Assembly (NCBI GenBank): GCA_964470965.1
Contig: CAYYIS010000006.1
Coordinates: 1 to 64,000, forward strand
DNA from: CAYYIS01 sp964470965
Lineage (GTDB): Bacteria > JAAXHH01 > JABIQT01
DNA: 64,000 nt
Reading direction: 5' to 3'
Made by a program: the position numbers and the translations under genes. The notes below the pieces were generated by a model. It was given only the letters and a program-made list of their open reading frames with translations, had not been told where the DNA came from and did no database searches. Below, piece by piece: positions 19,201 through 26,709 of this stretch; positions within the stretch are counted from its first letter, which is position 1, and each line of letters begins with the position of its first letter.

Positions 19201-22200
19201 ATTGGCATTGATGGCTGATGGATTCGGAAGAGCGGAAGTTACGGCAAGCGCGGTATCGGCCGTTATGGTATACGATGCCGACGTACTGTTCGAAGTTTCG
19301 GTGGAAGTCTGTACCTGCAACGTATGGCTGCCCGATGCCGGATTCGTGATCCCGGACGCCACCGCAGATATGACGGTGACCGCTCCTCCGCTTGCAACGG
19401 AAACCGGCGTGGTGATCGTCACGGTACGCGCGCTTGGATTGGTCGACACCGTCGTGGGCGCAGTATCGTTGACCCTCATCGTGTTGGCCGGGATGGTTGC
19501 AGGGATGGTCGTGCCTGTGGGAAATGTAATGGTTATGGTGCTGCTTCCGAGCAGCAATTCGCCGGACGCGCCCAGTGTTATTGGAATCCTATAACCTGCT
19601 GCTTCGCCGGTCCTGGTCGGCGATACGGTAATCGTGCCTACGGAAACCGAGGTGGCAGCGGCAGTGACGGTATACTGAGGAGACGTAACGTCGTAAGCTT
19701 CATCGGTTTGTCTGAGCGCCATGGTGTACGTCGTTTTAGGAACGCTGGGATTGATGACACCCGCCCCCGTCAAAATCCTAATTCTTTGATGTTTTTGTTT
19801 GTCTAATTTATCTTCGGGTACAACGTTGATCTGATAGGCGGCCGGACTGGTCGTGACAGAATACGCATCTTCCTCGTCATCATCATCGTCAGAGTCACCG
19901 TCTGCGTCCGGAACAATCCGTACATTAGATGTCGCTATAGAAGCGGGAATTGTGGTATTCGCCGGAAAAGTAAGGATGATATGATCCTTTTTTGCATCTA
20001 TGTTTTTGCTACCCGTTTCAAAAATAATGGTATACGACGAGACCGTGTTGGCCGCCGAGACGCCGAGCTCGATACTGTCGAACGTCATATCCGATCCTCC
20101 ACTGCCAATCTCATAATTCAGCGAGGAAATCTGGTTTTCTTCTACACTCGTACTGACCTGCACCGCCACCGTAATATTCGCGTTCGGATTGGCTATTACC
20201 TCAGACGAACTGCCGATCACGAGCGTTACCGCGCCGTTGTTTCCGATCGACACGCCGGACGGCACCTTGACCGTCACCAGCCGCGTGTCCTCATCCGTGG
20301 TGACGTCTGCGGAAGCGGTGCCGTTCACGGTGACGTTCGAGGAGGAGATGGAACTGGGCACGTCCGTGTCCCCGGGAAAAGCGACGGTGATCGTGCTCGT
20401 ACCGCCCAACAGACGCCCCTGGGCGCCCACGTCAAAGGTCAGGGTATATCTGGAATTGTCATTCTTGCCCTTGTCGGATAAAACCACAGTTGCCGGCGTG
20501 ACGGTGCTCGTGGCCGCAAGTGTCAGGTATGAATTGGATCCCACCGTATCTTCCTGTGACGTGGCCATTTGGAGGAAGTGGTTCTTCGCCAATATAGGAT
20601 TTACCACGCCGGCTTCGGGTTTTATGATTACCGTGACGGAAGCGCCGGACGGAATATCCTGGCTCGGTACAATCGTAATCTGTCCGGAAGCAGTGGTGGT
20701 GGTGACGGACGTCGGGGGCGCCGCAAAGGTTCCATTGTCCACAAGGATATCGTTCGTGGCTATGGCCGAGGGGACGACCGTGTTTTCCGGGAAGTCCAGA
20801 AAGATGTGGTCGGTGCCGCCGGTGAGCGCTCCGCTGGAGCCCAACTGCGCGCTGACCGTGTATTCTGACACGGTGTTCACGGTGTTGGGTGCGATACCCA
20901 CCGATGCCGGGGTAAGCGACGTACCGGTAAAAACCGTGTATGAATTGGAGGTTACCGGTGAGGTTTCTGCGCTCGTGGCGACCGTCAAGGTGTACGTAGC
21001 CGCCGTTGTGGGGTTGACGAGACCGGACGAGGCGGCGAAAGTGATTATCACGGTTTCCAGATTTGTCAGGCTTACCGGCGTCTCCACCTGTATCGTACGC
21101 GTGGCCGCAGTACCAATGGCGGCGGCGGGGACCCCCTGTACGGTCGTGCCGTAAATCAATCCTTCAGGTACGGCCGTGTCGTTAGGGAAAACGATCGTAA
21201 AAGTGCCGGAGGAGGCGGTAAGGGCCCCGGCCGAGCCGAGCGCGAACTGAAGACGGTAACCGGACGCGTTACCGGCTATAGACGAGGTGGGCGTCAACGT
21301 GGCGGACGTGAGTGGCGCGGAAGAGGTGATCTCGTAGGGGTTAGAGGCAACTATCACCGCCTCTTTCGATGTGGATAAATCGAGCGTATAAAAGCCGGCG
21401 GTTTGTGGATTGACCACACCCGGAGAATCACGGAATGTCACCGTTACGGATCCGGGATCGACATCATAATATACTCGAATCGTGAAGGTCTGCCCGCTGA
21501 TATATAATTTGTTAGTTTTTTCGTTGTTTACTTTGACATCATCTTTGTCAATAGTGGCAGGAATGGTGCCGGCTGGAAAGGTGATCCTGATATCGTCTCG
21601 CTTTCTTCTTAGCTCCTCTGTGGTCGTAAACGTCACATTATACTGAGAGGTAGCGCCCTTCAATGGGTTGGCGACCGTAACCGTAACATCCGAAACACCT
21701 GACTGCTGCTGGCTCTCGGAAAGGGTGTACACGGTCGACGTAACGCTCGAGGGGCTCAACGAAGATTGATCGGTGGACTGGGTCGTGTTGCCGTCAAGGT
21801 CCGTGGCGACCGCACGAAGGATAAAATATTGTCCTTCCAGTCCGGTGTAATCCCAGACACTCCGCCATTTGCCGAGTGCACCACTTACCCTGGAGGCAAG
21901 ACCGACACGTTGCCAGCTCTGGCCCGCATCGTCCGCCAATTCGTTTTCATTGACATCCAAGTAATATTCCACTCTGACACTGTCTATGGTGTCCACCGCA
22001 ACCCCGGAACTCACATCGATCACATCGACCACCGTCACGGTAATCGTATCTTTGGGAGCCGCCACCGTGTTGACGATGGACGGAATGACCGGCGCCTGCA
22101 AGATCTGTCCGTTTCCGTTTGCAATATCACCACCGGGCAGGGCGACGTTCGAAACGGTCAGGTCTCCCGCATAAATAACATCTTTCTGGGTAGGATCCGT

Positions 22201-22992
22201 ATTGCTGTTGCTGGAGGTCGCCATGGCCGTGAACGGAGAGTTGGCGGTCATGGTGGGCCCGCTGATGCCACTGGCGTCTAATGCGGCGATCGGCACCTGG
22301 ATATCCATGAAGTATTCGCTGTCGTTTTTTCCCGCCTGACCGGACTGGCTGATCTGAGTCACTCTTGTGCGTCCCCAATCCCACACGTACTGATCGGAAT
22401 CCGTATCCCAATCATCACTGTCACCGGTTTCACCGTCACTCTGGCTATCGTTTCCGACAGCCGCATCCTGGCGCCAGATACCGTCCTGATTTATGACCCA
22501 CTGTTGTGTATTCGCATCATCGTAAATAACTACGATATCATCCGGTTCGCTGTTACTGTCTCCACCCTCCAGCATGATTACAAATTCCTTATAGCCGTCA
22601 CCGTCTGTATCCAACAGCAAATTCCAAGTCTCTGAAGTGAACGGCTCCCCATTCCCAGTAAGCCGGACCGGGGGACCATCCACCCGCAGGCGAAAATACA
22701 GAATAGAGCCATCGCTATAGAAAAATATGGAAGGTTGATCGTTCGATGATCCAGAAGAAAAATCTACGGAGCCGGAGAGGGCGGCGCCGCGGGAATCATC
22801 ACTGTTCCCTGTCAGATCAAACTGGGAATTCCCCTTCGCCGTATAGGCCTGGGTGGTCAGCTGCGAGGGCCAGGCTGCAGGATATCCCGATGGGTCCACG
22901 TAGTTGGTCGGTTGGGCAATGGACAGTGCCGGTAGAACAAAGAATGCCGCGATTCCTACTATTAAGAATGGCATAGGTTTTAATTTAACCAT
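13234..22992 (-). CDS. Giant secreted repeat protein with TolB-like propeller and FlgD-like C-terminus
   Basis: A protein of 3252 residues with a signal peptide (cleavage likely after ALSIA). The ATG at 22992 is chosen over a GTG at 23013 because AAAGGA lies 10 bases before it. An Asp-rich N-terminal beta domain (to ~300) and an Ig-like segment precede 16 repeats of ~136 residues (about residues 430-2610). Each repeat has a YTI.F..G..G.L..G..TI...F...T..P..I core, a V.NP..AG.YTL.V.TS.E block and an S..YTI end. Five PD40/TolB-type blades follow (SPDGAKLAVVY, SADGTEIAYSQ), then a FlgD-like C-terminus with YPNPFRPNSG and SGIYIYV. Repeat 5 has an acidic insert (DGDSDDDDDEEDAY). It is likely a surface adhesin or fibre. 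No named repeat family was recognised. Confidence 0.82.
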   Translation of the reverse strand: MVKLKPMPFLIVGIAAFFVLPALSIAQPTNYVDPSGYPAAWPSQLTTQAYTAKGNSQFDLTGNSDDSRGAALSGSVDFSSGSSNDQPSIFFYSDGSILYFRLRVDGPPVRLTGNGEPFTSETWNLLLDTDGDGYKEFVIMLEGGDSNSEPDDIVVIYDDANTQQWVINQDGIWRQDAAVGNDSQSDGETGDSDDWDTDSDQYVWDWGRTRVTQISQSGQAGKNDSEYFMDIQVPIAALDASGISGPTMTANSPFTAMATSSNSNTDPTQKDVIYAGDLTVSNVALPGGDIANGNGQILQAPVIPSIVNTVAAPKDTITVTVVDVIDVSSGVAVDTIDSVRVEYYLDVNENELADDAGQSWQRVGLASRVSGALGKWRSVWDYTGLEGQYFILRAVATDLDGNTTQSTDQSSLSPSSVTSTVYTLSESQQQSGVSDVTVTVANPLKGATSQYNVTFTTTEELRRKRDDIRITFPAGTIPATIDKDDVKVNNEKTNKLYISGQTFTIRVYYDVDPGSVTVTFRDSPGVVNPQTAGFYTLDLSTSKEAVIVASNPYEITSSAPLTSATLTPTSSIAGNASGYRLQFALGSAGALTASSGTFTIVFPNDTAVPEGLIYGTTVQGVPAAAIGTAATRTIQVETPVSLTNLETVIITFAASSGLVNPTTAATYTLTVATSAETSPVTSNSYTVFTGTSLTPASVGIAPNTVNTVSEYTVSAQLGSSGALTGGTDHIFLDFPENTVVPSAIATNDILVDNGTFAAPPTSVTTTTASGQITIVPSQDIPSGASVTVIIKPEAGVVNPILAKNHFLQMATSQEDTVGSNSYLTLAATSTVTPATVVLSDKGKNDNSRYTLTFDVGAQGRLLGGTSTITVAFPGDTDVPSSISSSNVTVNGTASADVTTDEDTRLVTVKVPSGVSIGNNGAVTLVIGSSSEVIANPNANITVAVQVSTSVEENQISSLNYEIGSGGSDMTFDSIELGVSAANTVSSYTIIFETGSKNIDAKKDHIILTFPANTTIPASIATSNVRIVPDADGDSDDDDDEEDAYSVTTSPAAYQINVVPEDKLDKQKHQRIRILTGAGVINPSVPKTTYTMALRQTDEAYDVTSPQYTVTAAATSVSVGTITVSPTRTGEAAGYRIPITLGASGELLLGSSTITITFPTGTTIPATIPANTMRVNDTAPTTVSTNPSARTVTITTPVSVASGGAVTVISAVASGITNPASGSHTLQVQTSTETSNSTSASYTITADTALAVTSALPNPSAINANAGYVIVFKVGSGSALSIGDQITVDFDDLTGVPALMAAADVRVNEVAATVAPFTDVVSKQVTVTTPVAVAGNGEVSLAFTNAAGLRNPPTAGSYELTVGTNVQPTAQTSPSYTITPMTTSVSAASVTPSLGTVSQLASYTIAFNTGAQGALEAGAGTITITFNDSTTLGTIVSGNVTVNGVEPQAVGPSGQNLTITVPPGVNIGNSGDVTVVIGSATAVITNPSTAGDYTVTAKTSVESAAVTSLSYPIGSATTTVSPATVTVTPSDVAAVAAYTVQFNVGSSGALSSGSGTITLKFPDNTSVPFSIAASDITVNSTTVVASPVVSPTGRTVTITTPVNVANDGAVTVVIASDAGLRNPTSAGGYTLQVHTSAEVTKVNSLAYTIGPSATTVTAANVTPTANGVNTAAQYVIGFRVGASGSLAAGASTITLTMPTGTTVPASIAPSKVTINGSAASAVSVSGQQITITVPVAVTISNSDSVTIVISEQAQVQNPQILGQYALQVQTSAEPSAVASNPYTIAASATSVTAASVTPNPATTGVTAAYTIQFNTGASGALQPGTSSITVTFNSSTTVNTQAISGATVNGVGATAAGDAATRTVFLTVPASVTIGNSDLVTVVIPSGIVKNPGSAGTNTLEVKTSVEGTNVTSNGYAVTAATTTVTAATVTPDPANANVTAQYTIAFNTGADGPLTAGSGTVTITFPNNTILPASITPADITVNTTAVSASVTVDQTLRTVTFTTPVNVSASSAVSVVFLSAVGLTNPSTGTFTVQVRTSVEATNIASNGYTITAATTNAAAPTVSVTPDVVETIGAYTISFTVGSSGRLLSGVSTITVTFPSGTTVPASITASTVSVNGVAASVVTVSGQAVTITVPGSITINNSTSVVVVVNTGAGVFNPSTIASYTLTVHTSTETGAQTSGSYVINASSTSTSPAMAVPSPGQQSSTAQYLVSFTTGGLGALQPGVSTVTATFPVGTTVPSSIATSNVTVNGVNTSAVVTTPASRIVTVTVPASVSIGNNDAVSVVIGSGSNVLTSPTAGLYTLTVRTSVEQADVTSNTYQITSASTQVDSAFVGPVAGGASPGGGPSPQGVNTIGAYNVKFKLGGQGALTAGTSKITLTFPAYTTVPTSIVPSLITVNGTTVTASPECNALLRTITITVPSGTTDIAATDTVQVNISADALIRNPLLAGTHRLDVRTSVEATNVPSKQYTITAAATTVSAATVIPTPNTFGQNARYRIDVSTGSQGALVGGTSTLLLTFPSGTTVPSSIDASDVTINGVATPTVVTDSGSRQVTVTVPASVSIGNNGVITLIFSASAGLVNPSPGTITLQVRSSAETTDVASNGYTIESLSSIQTKSTLSLFPVWSPSDTRMVYIAEGPEDGSGAGTGNWNLFTISKDGASKVQVTSAFSGGTIEDGDPLHFSWPTWNSDGDSVVYVGYERVIIPPDTNLTLQIFQIHKDGGAIKKLSPSGAVEDSTQQFGGWLDPDWKLTTFSFENAQFPNGVDRIAASLDGNIWVFEPYSTLDGPESTFKNLVQVTDLPVSTTKTDGLFQPKWSPDGAKLAVVYKDSSSATLSDIYVIDNMESILQKTLESSNFSTGSFDYDTVLGSSAVNELSDMTKITPSGNTFPSWTPSWSADGTEIAYSQDQANALNLDTFSSNPSSAVGQTNFYVKLRSADGTGTDSTLIGIADANNAFPEMSNNGQRFVYFQAATTGEFSQTQKVLYLQTTGDFEPPGSSKVLAKKAEDTWKLTDYGYSSLEFPVTAVSRPARFYILEPEDIRSEELVGTRYTGVARTFGPAEAPFLEPASVTVHYTSGEIAEAGLIEKTGQEERLRLYFWNEETQVWDPVENSTVDTENNLVSAPVTKLGTFGVFYQNPGAGQLLSQMMVYPNPFRPNSGNTNDGDYTTGIIFDLLPTGLSRLDLYNVAGEQVASLDGNGFEVISPTQLRWLVTSNSGRRVASGIYIYVMEAVNAQGETERKMGKIGVIR
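15160..21700 (-). repeat. Sixteen in-frame repeats of about 408 bp
   Basis: The DNA coding for the 16 beta-rich repeats of the giant protein. Copies are diverged in DNA and protein but keep fixed anchors: the entry motif T.V..A.V.P, central TVNG, IGN.G/D.V.VVI, then NP, YTL.V.TS.E and S..YTI. Repeats 8-14 look most alike; repeats 1-5 are most diverged. Boundaries are approximate. Confidence 0.8.
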
Positions 22993-23021
22993 TTCAGCCA
23001 GGTCCTTTCTCACATTCTACC

Positions 23022-24197
23022 CTACACACCTATTTTTGTACTACGGTGTGGCAATCTCGAACCCAACAACCCGCGCCGGACGACATTCAACGCCGCTTCA
23101 GCCACATGCCAGAGTCTGCGCAGGAAGGAAAGCAAGGCATCCTCCCTATTTTCCCCGTACGCTTGAGCGATCACATCACGATTGGGGAAGCACGTTTCAT
23201 AGACAAACGCCAGGCGGTCCCGGGTATGATCCATCATAAACAGGGTAAAGATCTCCCCGAACCGCCCCACCTGCTCGCCGTTCAGGATCCGTTTCATACA
23301 TCTTTGTTCCATCCAGCCCACGTGGGTTGGATGTAAGGCCTCGATCACATCCTGGGGAATTTCAGTCTTGAGGGTTCCCATCAGATAATTAAGCGCATAG
23401 TATACCGGTTTCGTCAGACGGAACCGGCGGGTGCGGGCGACGAGCGTCTCCCAGGGGACCGAGCCTCTCGATGCCAGCAAAACTGCCATGTCTGCGAACC
23501 ATATCAGACGGTCACAGGAGTGTTTCAGAGAGTGCAGCGAACAAGACAGCAGCGTGTCCACCCAGGACAGGGTTCGAGTCTGGACTCCGGCAATAGTCGT
23601 AGTTACCGCCGACTCCCACACCGCGTCCATGTCGATTCGTACGGCTCTGCTCCGGGAAGCGATCCTGTCCGCACCGACCAGGTCCGTATGCATGTCGATC
23701 ACCACCGATGCGTTGGTCCACTGGTGGGGATGACCGGATATGGACCAGTAACCCAGCCGATCCAGCACCGATGCCACAGCGTCCTGGTCGGCAGGTCGTA
23801 CCAGGATATCGATGTCACTGACCGGACGCAGAGCGATATCCGGAAACAGGGATTCCACGAAAGCGATCCCGCGTAGTGCTATGACATCGATACCGGCCCG
23901 GTTACATCCGTCGAACAGTTTGCCGGCATGCGCCAGGTACCGGATGTTTTCGGCCCCAGAGCGGAAATACAGGCTTCTCAATCGCTCCAATATCGATGGG
24001 GGAACACGGTCATCGGACCGAAGGCGTTCGTAGACCAGCGGCGCGACACCCCCGTCAACCACCCGATCGACCAGTCGGTCCCAGTCCAACCCGGCCTCAT
24101 CCGGCACCGGCTCGTCGGACTTCCGAAGCAGCACCCCGCGTACACACTGAAACATCAGCCGGTCTTCCGGCGACCATGACGTATCCCCTATCCTCAT
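23022..24197 (-). CDS. NTP_transf_5-type nucleotidyltransferase
   Basis: A 391-residue cytoplasmic protein. The diagnostic segment is ALRGIAF followed by RPVSDIDILV (D128-x-D130), the minimal nucleotidyltransferase-fold metal motif of the family labelled 'uncharacterised nucleotidyltransferase' (PF14907). A third acidic residue is expected in VIDMHTDLVG. Genes of this family often sit in capsule or exopolysaccharide clusters, but their substrate is not established. Here the gene ends only 29 bp before the giant surface protein on the same strand, so the two are probably co-transcribed. This suggests a link to modification or assembly of that protein or its glycan. That link is inference. Confidence 0.75.
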   Translation of the reverse strand: MRIGDTSWSPEDRLMFQCVRGVLLRKSDEPVPDEAGLDWDRLVDRVVDGGVAPLVYERLRSDDRVPPSILERLRSLYFRSGAENIRYLAHAGKLFDGCNRAGIDVIALRGIAFVESLFPDIALRPVSDIDILVRPADQDAVASVLDRLGYWSISGHPHQWTNASVVIDMHTDLVGADRIASRSRAVRIDMDAVWESAVTTTIAGVQTRTLSWVDTLLSCSLHSLKHSCDRLIWFADMAVLLASRGSVPWETLVARTRRFRLTKPVYYALNYLMGTLKTEIPQDVIEALHPTHVGWMEQRCMKRILNGEQVGRFGEIFTLFMMDHTRDRLAFVYETCFPNRDVIAQAYGENREDALLSFLRRLWHVAEAALNVVRRGLLGSRLPHRSTKIGV

Positions 24198-24334
24198 AAC
24201 GCAACCGCATCCTTACCAGATTCCAATTCTTAAGACTTAATTCAACCTCATTCAGTTTATTAATTATATTAATTTCATAAGGTTTGCCATGTGACATAGA
24301 TCACACGAAGAAGTCAGAAAATCCCAATCCTTGT

Positions 24335-24676
24335 TTACGACCCGACGGGCCGGATGCCGCGGCTGCGGCTCATGTAATCCGTTTTTTTTGGAACAGGCAC
24401 GGGTGTCAGGCCGAACGTCGCGCCGATCCAGGAGGTAGCTTCCACTATATCGCAGGTTCGAACCTGCATCACCAAGTCGGTGGTCCAACCCGAGTTGCCG
24501 CACGGACAACGAAAATAATTGTCGTCCTCCTGCAATGAGCATGTGCGGTGCTTTGCACCGGTCGTGCCCCAATGGACCAGGCAATCGATATGACCGTGCT
24601 CGATGGTCAGTCCGAGACGGCGGGCAATTTCCAAAAGAGGTATGGCCCGAATTTCATCCGGATTGTAAAACTTCAT
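24335..24676 (-). CDS. Lone CHC2 zinc-finger protein
   Basis: A protein of 113 residues that is almost entirely a CHC2-type zinc finger like the N-terminus of DnaG primase. It has a short helix (IPLLEIARRLGLTIE), ligands C32 and H35 (DCLVH), then YFRCPCGNSGWTTDLVM with C57 and C59, and a closing helix (EATSWIG). DnaG has Cx2C in the second half; here it is CxC. No Toprim or helicase-binding domain follows, so it cannot be a primase. Stand-alone CHC2 proteins are known in replication-related and mobile contexts. The flanks are strongly AT-rich, unlike the neighbours, which hints at acquisition. Role unknown. Confidence 0.65.
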   Translation of the reverse strand: MKFYNPDEIRAIPLLEIARRLGLTIEHGHIDCLVHWGTTGAKHRTCSLQEDDNYFRCPCGNSGWTTDLVMQVRTCDIVEATSWIGATFGLTPVPVPKKTDYMSRSRGIRPVGS

Positions 24677-24955
24677 ATCATGAATCCCTATTAATCTTAA
24701 AGAAATCTAAATTATAGTGATATCTAAATTATAGTATTCACATTAAATAAGCAACATGAAACTATTGGGAATCCGTGAGGAATATGGGCGAAAACCTCTG
24801 AATACCTAACCGAAGCTATTGCGCAACAAGAGATAATGTGATATTATACCTATATTATTGTACCTGTGTTGGAATATACGATCGCTACATTCAGACAATA
24901 CGATAGGCTACAAGAACTACCATATTCGCGTACGAAAATTTGGGTTATTGGTGTG
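24677..24955. repeat. AT-rich intergenic region with an imperfect 17-bp tandem repeat
   Basis: The spacer between the divergent CHC2 (-) and Tat-TPR (+) genes. It is markedly AT-rich and contains atctaaattatagt twice (24705-24718 and 24722-24735) at a 17-bp period, immediately upstream of the CHC2 gene. Promoters for both genes must lie here, but none is clear enough to call. Confidence 0.55.
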
Positions 24956-25753
24956 ATGAAGAACTCGTCCAAACATGTATCCCGGCGCCGTTTTCTGGGT
25001 CTCACATCCTTGATGACGCTGACTACCCTGTCTCCCGGCAGACAGGCCCTGGCAGGTTCCGCTACGCGGCCTTTCAAGATCCAGGTAACGTCTGAATCAG
25101 GCAATGGCGCCGCTGCATCTCAGCTTTTGGACCTTCTCAACGGGCTGACCAGAGGAATTCTCCTGGAACGCAGGTATCCGGAAGCGACATACCGGCTTAT
25201 GTCGGATCGTACGCTATGGATACATGTGCATGAACCGGAATCGCGCAATACGCTGGAAAGACTTATTGCGCCGGACCTAAGCTTCGGCCGGGAAGAGGTG
25301 CATCACCTGTACGCGGAAGCGCTCCGCTCGGCGGTGACACTGGCCCCGGAGGAACCGTATCTGGTACGTGCGCTCGGAGACTACTACCTTTCGTTCCGCA
25401 GGTACAAGGAAGGTATCGCCGATTTCCGCGAAATCATAACGGATCGTCCGAATCAACCACTGCTGTTGTTCCAGCTCGGCATGATCTACGACCGGTCCGA
25501 CAACAAACAGGCGGCATATGATACCTTCCGGCTGGTACATCAACAGGACCGTGACAATGCGGTTACCCTGTATAATCTCGGAACCATCGCCGCCGATCTC
25601 GGGCACTATGATCACGCGAAAGAGTGGTTTTCCGGCGCACTGAAGCAGGCCCCGCAGATGCACGATGCGAAGGTACAACTGAAGCTGCTGCAACGCCGAA
25701 AAAATCGGAAACCGTTTACATTGGAAGAATCAACAGAAACCGATGGACCATGA
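24956..25753 (+). CDS. Tat-exported TPR protein
   Basis: A 265-residue protein. The N-terminus SRRRFLGLTSLMTLTTL is a twin-arginine signal, so it should be exported folded. After a linker and a helix-rich middle, the last ~120 residues hold about three tetratricopeptide repeats (ALGDYYLSFRRYKEGIADF, LFQLGMIYDRSDNKQAAYDTF, LYNLGTIAADLGHYDHAKEWF). TPRs act as protein-binding scaffolds. The frame is open upstream, but the ATG at 24956 places the RR motif near the N-terminus as Tat signals require. Its stop overlaps the PorV-like start in ATGA, so the two are translationally coupled and probably work together at the envelope. Confidence 0.78.
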   Translation: MKNSSKHVSRRRFLGLTSLMTLTTLSPGRQALAGSATRPFKIQVTSESGNGAAASQLLDLLNGLTRGILLERRYPEATYRLMSDRTLWIHVHEPESRNTLERLIAPDLSFGREEVHHLYAEALRSAVTLAPEEPYLVRALGDYYLSFRRYKEGIADFREIITDRPNQPLLLFQLGMIYDRSDNKQAAYDTFRLVHQQDRDNAVTLYNLGTIAADLGHYDHAKEWFSGALKQAPQMHDAKVQLKLLQRRKNRKPFTLEESTETDGP

Positions 25754-26667
25754 GACGACCGTTTAAACACGCCCTGTGGCTGTTGGTGCTGACGAATTTG
25801 GCCTTCACGGCTTCGGCTCAGCCGGCGGATCAAGCGGGTAGCGCCAGTGCCCAATTCCTCAAAATCGGAATCGGCGCCCGTCCGATCAGCATGGGAGGCG
25901 CTTATACAGCGTTGTCCAGCGACGCCAACAGTATGTACTGGAACCCGGCCGGACTGACCGGTTTTAATGGTACCCAGGTATCATTGATGCACAACAAATG
26001 GTTCCAGGGTATCAACTACGAATTCCTCGGCCTCGCTTATGCGGACAGTGGCGTGTCCGCCTTTGCCGTCGGCTTGAGCTTTCTCTGGATGGACGACATA
26101 GCGGTCACGACATTCAGCGATCCAGTGGGGGCTTCCGGTAACACCTTCACCGCACGGGATCTGTCGTTCGTGTTTTCCTATGGGCACCAGGTAACCGACT
26201 ACGTGTCCCTTGGCGGCACCATCAAGCGTATCCGTTCCGAAATCGCCGAAATCAGCGCCGGCACCACCGCGTTCGATCTGGGAGGTAAAGTTTTTACCCC
26301 CATTCGGGGATTGACCTTTGGTGCAACGCTTCAGAACATGGGGCCCGGTCTCAAATTCGTTAATGAGAGTGACCGGCTTCCGTTAACATATAAAGTGGGC
26401 GGTGCGTATACCTATCGGAACATCGTTACTGTTGCGGTCGATGTGGGCAAACCGATCGACAACAAGGTTCGGGTGAACGCCGGCGGCGAGTTCGTTCTTC
26501 TGAACACCATGTCGATCCGGGGCGGATACAACTCCGCCAACGAGCTGGATCGTGGCCTCACGGGTGGCATAGGTGTAAAACTACAGAAAATCTCTATTGA
26601 CTACGCGTTCGTCCCCTATGGTGTGCTGGGTGACACCCACAGATTCTCCGCTTCGTACCACTTCTAA
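25750..26667 (+). CDS. PorV/PorQ-family outer-membrane beta-barrel
   Basis: A 305-residue protein with a signal peptide (cleavage near TASA-QP) and alternating beta-strands ending in an aromatic-rich C-terminus (FSASYHF). The N-terminal block FLKIGIGARPISMGGAYTA, followed by SDANSMYWNPAGL, is diagnostic of the PorV/PorQ family of FadL-like barrels. In Bacteroidota some members are type IX secretion shuttle proteins; in other FCB phyla their role is unclear. The ATG at 25750 overlaps the stop of the Tat-TPR gene (ATGA). The giant protein nearby is a possible client, but no type IX genes are present in the window. Confidence 0.85.
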   Translation: MRRPFKHALWLLVLTNLAFTASAQPADQAGSASAQFLKIGIGARPISMGGAYTALSSDANSMYWNPAGLTGFNGTQVSLMHNKWFQGINYEFLGLAYADSGVSAFAVGLSFLWMDDIAVTTFSDPVGASGNTFTARDLSFVFSYGHQVTDYVSLGGTIKRIRSEIAEISAGTTAFDLGGKVFTPIRGLTFGATLQNMGPGLKFVNESDRLPLTYKVGGAYTYRNIVTVAVDVGKPIDNKVRVNAGGEFVLLNTMSIRGGYNSANELDRGLTGGIGVKLQKISIDYAFVPYGVLGDTHRFSASYHF

Positions 26668-26709
26668 TTTTGCAATCAGTTAGTCCTACGGCTTTTCTGC
26701 TGTCAGTGT

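Noticed and set aside
15160..21700. CRISPR-like or tandem DNA repeat array
   Set aside because: The periodicity (~408 bp) is that of coding domains; DNA copies are diverged and there are no short direct repeats with spacers.
13765..22281. Long plus-strand open frames opposite the giant gene (for example 16477-18066 and 20189-21154)
   Set aside because: They are antisense shadows. The repetitive Thr/Val/Ser codons of the real gene leave few stops on the other strand, and the translations are Arg/Gly/Asp- or Val/Thr-biased with no domains or ribosome sites.
23560..23590. Second T-loop look-alike (GGGTTCGAGTC)
   Set aside because: It lies inside the nucleotidyltransferase gene and no cloverleaf forms.
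24452..24467. tRNA T-arm look-alike (GCAGG TTCGAA CCTGC)
   Set aside because: The loop has 6 rather than 7 bases, no acceptor, D or anticodon arm can be built around it, and it lies inside the CHC2 coding frame.
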